From Eupeodes corollae (lineage: Eukaryota; Arthropoda; Insecta; Diptera; Syrphidae), in assembly GCF_945859685.1 (NCBI RefSeq), contig NC_079148.1, positions 7,068,001 through 7,132,000 on the forward strand: DNA of 64,000 bases. The letters are read 5' to 3'. The notes below the pieces were generated by a model that was not told the DNA's origin, searched no databases, and was given only the letters and a program-made list of their open reading frames with translations. The stretch's first letter is position 1. Every line of letters begins with the position of its first letter. A program made the position numbers and the translations under genes. Shown here piece by piece: positions 57,880 through 64,000 of the stretch.

Positions 57880-59470
57880 CAAGCATTACATTTGCCATCT
57901 TTTGCGGAGCAACGTACTTGTTCTATCATTTAAATTGTTATGAGAATTTATATTCATTTTATTTTTTTCACTAGTTTTAAATGTATTCGGTCTTATTTTT
58001 CCTAGCTTGAAGACTCAGAAGACGCGTCCTCTAAATAAACAAAATTAAAACACCTTTGAAGTTTTGAACACACTGAACCGAAAAAAATGCCATTTAGAGT
58101 TTGACAGTTCTAGATCTGTTCAGATGCAAAAAAGAAAAAATCCTATTGAACCTTCAATGACATTTATTTTAAAAGATGCGTTCAGTCAGTTATATTGACA
58201 TAACATAACATAAATGTATTCGGTTTTATTTTCCGAGCTTGAAGACTCAGAAGACGCGTTCTCTGAACGAAAAAACTTTTAAGCTCTGAACACCCTGAAC
58301 CGAAAAAAACACACTTTTGAGGTTGACAGTTCTGGATCTGTTCAGATGCAAAAATGAAAAAATCCTATTGAACCTTCAATGACATTTATTTTGAACGACG
58401 CGTTCAGTCAGTTATATTGGCATAACATAGCATACACATTTATTTTTTTTTTTCACTAGTCTTAAATGTATTCGGTCTTCCTTTTCCGAGCTTGTACACT
58501 CAGAAGGCTTCCTCTGAACGAAAAAAAATAAAACAACTTTGAAGCTCTGAACACAGTGAACCGAAAAAGAAACGCAATTTTGAGTTTGACAGTTTTGGAT
58601 TTGTTCAGATGCAAAAATGAAAAAAGCAAATTGAACCCCCAATGACATTTATTTTGAAGGACGCGTTCAGTGATTTATATTGACACAAATGTCATTAGAT
58701 ACTTCCAAGTATAGACCTTGGTAACTGTTTTAAATTTATATGTTATTTTTTTCGTTCTAAAAATAAGTAAATCAAAATAAATTTTCTTCAATTCAACCAA
58801 GTTTCTAGGAATGTCAAATCAATTTTCTATAAGTTATCGACTTTTAAAGTGAATTTCATAATGATTGCGTTGAAAGTTCAGTGTGTAATTACGTCACATA
58901 AAGTTACATACATACCTTTATATATAAAATTTACCATCTTTGCTGGAGCAACCTTCTTGTTCTATCATTGAAATTGTTATGAGAATCGAAGGATTTCTTT
59001 CTTTCACTAGTTTTAAATTTTGTCGGTCTTATTTTCCGAGCTTGAAGACTCAGAAGACGCGTTCTTTAAACAAACAAAATTAAAACAACTTTGAAGCTCT
59101 GAACACACTGAACCTAAAAAAACGCACTTTTGAGTTTGACAGATCTGGATCTGTTCAGATGCAAAAAAGAAAAAATCCTATTGAACCCCCAATGACATTT
59201 ATTTTGAAGGACGCTTTCAGTGATTTTATTGACACAAATGTCATTAGATTCTTCCAATAATAAACCTTGGTAACTGTTTTAAATTTACATGTTGTTTTCT
59301 TCGTTCTAAAAATAAGTAAATCAAAATACATTTTCTTCAATTCAACCAAGTTTCTAGGAATCTCAAAGCAATTTTCTATAAGCAATCGACTTTTAAAGGG
59401 AATTTTATAATGATTGCGTTGAAAGTTCAGTGTGTAATTACGTCACATAAAGTTACACACATCCTTTTAT
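57880..59470 (+). repeat. Tandem array with short and long units
   Basis: The core TTAAATGTATTCGGTCTTATTTTCC, GAGCTTGAAGACTCAGAAG and ACGCG recurs at about 57978, 58211, 58463 and 59014. It is followed each time by AAGCTCTGAACAC, CTGAACC-AAAAAA, GAGTTTGACAGTTCTGGAT, CTGTTCAGATGCAAAAA and AATGACATTTATTTT with ACGCGTTCAG. The last two units carry an extra ~240-bp block (58680-58920 and 59223-59465: AATGTCATTAGAT, ACCTTGGTAACTGTTTTAAA, ATTGCGTTGAAAGTTCAGTG). This gives a higher-order repeat of about 550 bp. Confidence 0.9.
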
Positions 59471-60978
59471 ATTAAAAAATAAAAATGCCATTATAAAACA
59501 TTTCATAGACATACATCACCTTCATTCATACCCTAATGCTGACGCATGAAATCTATGTCAAATTCATATTTCTATCAATATTTTAATAAAAAAATAAAGG
59601 TTATTTCAAAAGGTAACTAAAAATTTGAAGAAAAGAAAAATGTCAAGTATTATTTATGTACGTATATCCTTCGATACTCTGTTCCATATACAAACTTATG
59701 TACCTTGGTATGTTACAATTAAAAAAACCCAGTTTGAAATCAAATAATATTCTCTATTTTTTTTTTTGACAAAAGACTTCTATAAAATCTGAACAATAAT
59801 ATAAACACACCACACGTATCCTATAACTTAGGTACATACCACATCTGAACTTCTCATATATCTCTAGGTATACCTACCATACCCATGGTAGGTAAGATAC
59901 GAGGCATGACTTTGACTTAGACTACCACACACCCGTATGTAGATAGGTACCTAGATATCATTATATTTTTGTATGCAAACGTTTGGCCTCCAACATGGAA
60001 TCTCCGTTCGCTCCACATGACAATTGAATTTTATAAAGTGAAACAGAGGAAAGGACCCAAGTCCTGTGTGAGTATCATTTATATTAGAAAATGCAAAAAT
60101 ATAAAAATAAAAAATAACCCCAAACCAGTAAAAAACCCAAAAGAAAGAAAGAGAAAGGAGAGTGAGTTCTATAGTCCTTTGACTTTGCTTTTGCTTGCGA
60201 TGACGGCAATATATGTACGTATGCTTTCATTTCGACCGAACTATAAGTTTAAAACTATCCTTTCTCTAAAATACGCTAGAATATAAATTCACACAAGCAA
60301 GAGGTATCCCCCGAAGCAATATAGAGCCATAGATAGCTTCACCTAGTATATTGTATCCAGTGCCGGAATAAGTTGACATACAATTCAAAAAATCATCAAA
60401 TGTCAAAATTAGAAATGTCAGAAAAAAAATCTGCTTGATTTCTTCATTCAAAAGTGACAACTGAACAGACAAATATGATTTATTATAGACAATACGAGTA
60501 CTTCACATTCAGTGTCCTTTTATAAAAGTGCACGAACATTTCTTTTAAGGGTAAGATAACACTCGATGTTTTTGAGTTTAAATTGATTTTTCATCAGTGT
60601 AAGCAGACTTAATTTTAAATTCTTAATATAAACTGTTTGTTGTTTTCCTTACAATCCTGTCAACTGGCGCTGAAAGTAGAGTTTTTAAGTTGACAGATGT
60701 CATCACCTTAAAAATAAACGTCACAATATCCTAGTTCTATCGAAAATAAAGAAATGTCATTGTTGTTATTAAAAACATACTATCTTCCAACTAAAATTGA
60801 AAGTGTGTGTAACTGAATTATATTGGATATTCTTTAAAAGCTTGCGGGGAATTATTATATTATATAAGCAGAAAGATTATTGAAATTATTTTAGTATTTC
60901 CTAATAGTGATTCCTTGGTGACTTGAGGTTTGTCCTATCTTCCTATAAGTCAATTTTGCTAATTGACAAGGAAACTTA
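59471..60978. other. AT-rich non-coding DNA
   Basis: No gene is recognised. It has a short CCTACCATACCCATGGTAGG palindrome near 59874 and many TGACA/TGTCA pentamers at 60370-60470 and 60655-60760. Confidence 0.5.
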
Positions 60979-61293
60979 TGGCTGAATCACAAAAACGTTT
61001 ACGAGTTCAGCCATATGAATTCAATGTATGCTATCACAATGGAGCTTCGACTTCACGTTTCGTTTGACAATCGTAAGGAAAAGAACGTAGTGTGACTCTA
61101 AACGGAAGCTCTAGTTCAATTATCTGAACATATGTTTTATGTGACAGCTCAACAGTTGTAAAAATATTTTAACAAACAAAATATTTGCTCTTTGGAGGGA
61201 TGAAATAATAGAAATGTCATTCAAAGCAACCTCGAAGCAGGCCCACCGTAACGCAGACGAAGCCGAAGCTGGAGCGTGTTTGTGATTCAGGCA
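60979..61293. mobile_element. MITE family A, copy 4 (TTA target duplication)
   Basis: This 315-bp element runs from TGGCTGAATCACAAA to TTTGTGATTCAGGCA, with TTA on both sides (60976-60978, 61294-61296). The CTTCGGCTTCGGCTTC part of the left terminal repeat is deleted: the sequence passes straight from CACAAAAACG to TTTACGAGTTCAGCC. The rest follows the family order. Confidence 0.9.
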
Positions 61294-62079
61294 TTATCCA
61301 CATATGAGCTTCATCTTTAAACACGATTGTACTGACCGTAAAACCAACGAAGTTATCTATAAACTTCACGAACCGATTTATTAAATTTCAATTATTTAGA
61401 ATTATGCATGATGGATCGATTCATTTGGCCAGTTTATATATCTAAGATCTCAAAAGTTTTCCTTGTTCACAGAAATATAAACAAGATTTCTCAAACAGAT
61501 TTCGTACTTTTGCTGTCAGAAATCTGAGAACATGATTCAATTTCTCAAGAATTCTTTGACGCACAATTCATATAGGAGGAAAAGAAATGGATAGAAATTT
61601 TTTTTAAAAATGTCAACATTGTTTGACATTCTCAACTGTCATACCATTAAAAAAACAACTATCAAAACTTCTCATTTAGAATTAGATCTGTTTGATTTAT
61701 TTTAAAGAACATTAAATGTACATATATGGATTAAAATTATGTTGTATATACAATTTCACAGCAGGTTGAACTGTCAATAGCTAGCAAATGGTTTCTGATC
61801 AAATTTCAAATATCCCTTAAAACATTTTTGTTTTTTTTTGCATTTTGAAGGTAGAATGTTTTTGACAACGCACCAGCAAAAGTTAATGGTTGACTTAAGT
61901 TTATGGACACTTTTATGTAGATTGTTGGCCTCTGCTTTTTCTTTGTTGTTGATTGTTGAACTTGTCATGTAATGGATTTCTATATCCAAATGGGCCTAAA
62001 AACTCTGAAGCTCATGAATCCGTCACTGAGTAGATATAAATGCTTTAGTTGAAAGAAAAGACCGGGGTGTATTATTTTA
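61294..62079. other. AT-rich non-coding DNA
   Basis: Nothing is recognised beyond dense TGTCA/TGACA words at 61610-61640 (AATGTCAACATTGTTTGACA, AACTGTCATACC). Confidence 0.5.
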
Positions 62080-62960
62080 TTTATGCTTGCCTTCTGTAGA
62101 TATGCTAAAACAGACCGACACGACTCCGACGACAGAGTGTTCTCCATTCGGAAGGACGACAACGACGATGTAGATGATGATGATGATGGTAATGATGATG
62201 ATGACGGCGACGACGACGACGCTCTGTTATACGACAACAGACCAAAAGCTGGAAATGTGAATAAGACACACAAAAGAAGGGTGAACTATAGGGGGTGGTG
62301 CTGGGAATGGAGCTGGGGCTGAATATACCTACATACTGTACTATATGAATGGCAAGGACTTTCATGGGATCTCAAATAAGAATAAGAAGATGGAGGCAGG
62401 GGAACTGCTTTGGATTCGGTTAGAACTGAAACTATGCCAAGAATGTGCAATTAGTGAGTGTACGAAGCGTGTTTTAGAGCCGTAGGGTTGTTTTCCAGAG
62501 CCGGTAGCAATAGTATAATGTAGAAGAGAAAAAGAAGCACCAAGCAAAAGCAGAAGCACACCAACACTAGAAGTATAAAAGCAACTTGCTCTAACTTTAG
62601 TTTGTGAGCTGATGTTCTCTTCCATTATAGTCCTTGTTGTCGTTGTTCTTGTCGTTGTTGTCGCCGTCACTGTCGTCGTCGTCGTTGCCGTTGCTGCCGC
62701 CACCGACCGTTGCCGTCATCGTCCTTTTGCACATAGTATAAAATATCAAACGTGCTCCTTCTTCTATACTTCTTATATAACAAAAACTGCCAGAATAAGG
62801 ATTATAGGTACGTCGTCGTACATACGATATACGTACATATAAGCACATCCATTTAGATATAGAAATGTAAATAGAATTTATATTCAAAATCGTTCCAAGA
62901 AGAATCGTTCTTTCAACTATACCAGGACCTCTACCCCTCAAACCCTCTATAGAGCTCTAT
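62080..62960. promoter_or_regulatory. GC-richer island with GAT/GAC and GTC/GTT triplet runs
   Basis: A long GAT/GAC tract lies at 62145-62222, ending GACGGCGACGACGACGACGC. A GTTGTCGTTGTTCTTGTCG-type run with CGTCGTCGTCG lies at 62635-62705. The triplets give long frames on both strands (poly-Asp, poly-Ser, poly-Thr, poly-Val) that are composition artefacts. A regulatory role is possible. Confidence 0.25.
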
Positions 62961-63136
62961 ATGTACGAATATATCCAAAGGCATCAGAGCTCTGTCAGAA
63001 CCCACTTTGACTTTATGCCACACTATATTGCTGATGGCTGGCACTCAACAAGCAAAGTAAGAAAGACGAAGGAAGTCCTTTCGATGTTTAGATAGATGGA
63101 TCTCTGACCATTGAGAGACTTGAAAGATGCAGTGCC
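62961..63136. other. Short non-coding spacer
   Basis: Nothing is recognised in this stretch. Confidence 0.4.
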
Positions 63137-64000
63137 GGATGGGTTATTCGCTTTGGTGTGTGTTAAGTCCAAGGGCCCTACAAACATTCATAAATCTCAA
63201 GAAGCTACATGACAATATTGAAATATCCCTCTTGTACTAGGGGAAAACTAAAGTGGGTTATTCACTTCAAATTTGCATGAAGGTATAAGAAGGAATATTC
63301 GTTTATCCATTTAAAAAGACAAACAAGAGTTATTAAGGACAAATAAGAGAAAGTTTAAGGTGGGTTATTCACATTTTATTTCTACCTAATTTTTCTTTTA
63401 ATCAACAATGGGTTTAAACAGAAGAGGTGGGTTATTCGTTGAAATGATTGGCTTTAGTTATTCATATTAAATTATAAATATCAATCTAGTTCACATATTC
63501 ATAGTAACTAAAGAAAAAAATCAGATTTTGGAGAAATACAAAGTGGGATATTCGGATATTGGTACCTTTTCCAGTTAAAATTTTTTTAAATAAAATTTGG
63601 GTTATTCCCGTAAAAGGTTATAACCGCTACCTGAAAAGTAAGGAATTTATGCAAACATAAAAATGGTAAACTTCATTACAACCTAATTTTGTTTTAACCA
63701 TCAAGGGGTTTAAAAAGTACAAAAGGGTTATTCGTTTAAATGATTGGCTTTACTCATTCATATTAAATTATAAATATCAATCTAGTTCACATATTCATTG
63801 TAACTAAAGAAAACAATTAGATTTTGGAGAAATATCTAGTGCACAAATTCATTGTAACAAAACAGAACAGTCAGATTTTGGAGAAATAGAAAATGGGATA
63901 TTTGGATATTGGTAACTACTCCAGTTTAACAGTTTTGAAAGAAAATGTGGGTTATTCCCATTATATGTTATTATTGCTACCAGAGAAGTAAAGAATTCAT
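63137..64000 (+). repeat. Tandem array built on GGGTTATTC, running off the window
   Basis: GGGTTATTC or GGGATATTC/T occurs at 63141, 63255, 63362, 63429, 63545, 63599, 63725, 63895 and 63949. A ~295-bp unit is repeated (63391 and 63685 onward). It has GGGTTTAAA, GGGTTATTCGTT-AAATGAT, TGGCTTTA-T-ATTCATAT, TAAATATCAATCTAGTTCAC and TCAGATTTTGGAGAAATA. The second unit contains an extra partial copy of the ATTCATTGTAAC/GATTTTGGAGAAATA segment (63823-63889). The array continues beyond base 64000. Confidence 0.88.

Noticed and set aside
62080..62720. Frames rich in Asp, Ser, Thr or Val on both strands
   Set aside because: They are direct readings of GAT/GAC and GTC/GTT triplet repeats, open on both strands, with no conserved domain.

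Overview
This is AT-rich eukaryotic DNA from an insect, most likely a fly (Diptera, probably Brachycera). I base that on two exons whose peptides match the Scalloped/TEAD transcription factor almost residue for residue, and on a mobile-element load typical of large dipteran genomes: Tc1/mariner, RTE-like and other non-LTR retrotransposons, hAT-like and PIF/Harbinger-like MITEs, and tRNA-derived SINEs. There are no bacterial features and no CRISPR array. The species cannot be named from the sequence.

The only host coding sequence I can support is on the + strand at 44973-45109 and 45594-45732. These are two consecutive internal exons of scalloped (sd), the DNA-binding partner of Yorkie and Vestigial. 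The first carries the end of the variable N-terminal region and the second the first half of the TEA domain. Neither the start codon exon nor the next TEA exon was found by eye. Either at least 18 kb of the right side is intron, or those exons lie outside the window. Most of the 64 kb is therefore probably intronic or upstream regulatory DNA of sd.

Layout: 1-5.6 kb is AT-rich DNA with a 390-bp duplication carrying two nested MITEs. A GC-richer island lies at 5.6-6.7 kb and a LINE tail at 7.8-8.2 kb. At 10.5-11.5 kb there is another GC-richer island. From 12.3 to 27.4 kb runs a graveyard of transposons: SINEs, a dead LINE, a composite Tc1/mariner insertion holding a LINE and a MITE, a dead RTE element, a second SDEAHF-type transposase, and three short tandem arrays whose monomers begin with a copy of the tRNA-Lys primer-binding site. 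A well preserved Tc1 element with one frameshift is at 29.2-30.8 kb. From 31 to 44 kb there is non-coding DNA with MITEs, a small tandem array and GC-richer islands. The sd exons follow at 45-45.7 kb. From 46 to 64 kb there is intron-like DNA with four tandem-repeat arrays (51.6, 53.1, 57.9 and 63.1 kb), two MITEs and several GC-richer islands rich in CATCAT/GATGAT/GTCGTC triplets.

The most distinctive signals not explained by standard features are: (i) dispersed tandem arrays whose monomers carry a tRNA-Lys primer-binding-site box; (ii) a strong excess of the pentamer TGACA/TGTCA over much of the window; (iii) two MITE families with 3-bp TTA/TAA target duplications, one of which may be linked here to a remnant of its autonomous parent; and (iv) an end-of-window array built on GGGTTATTC.
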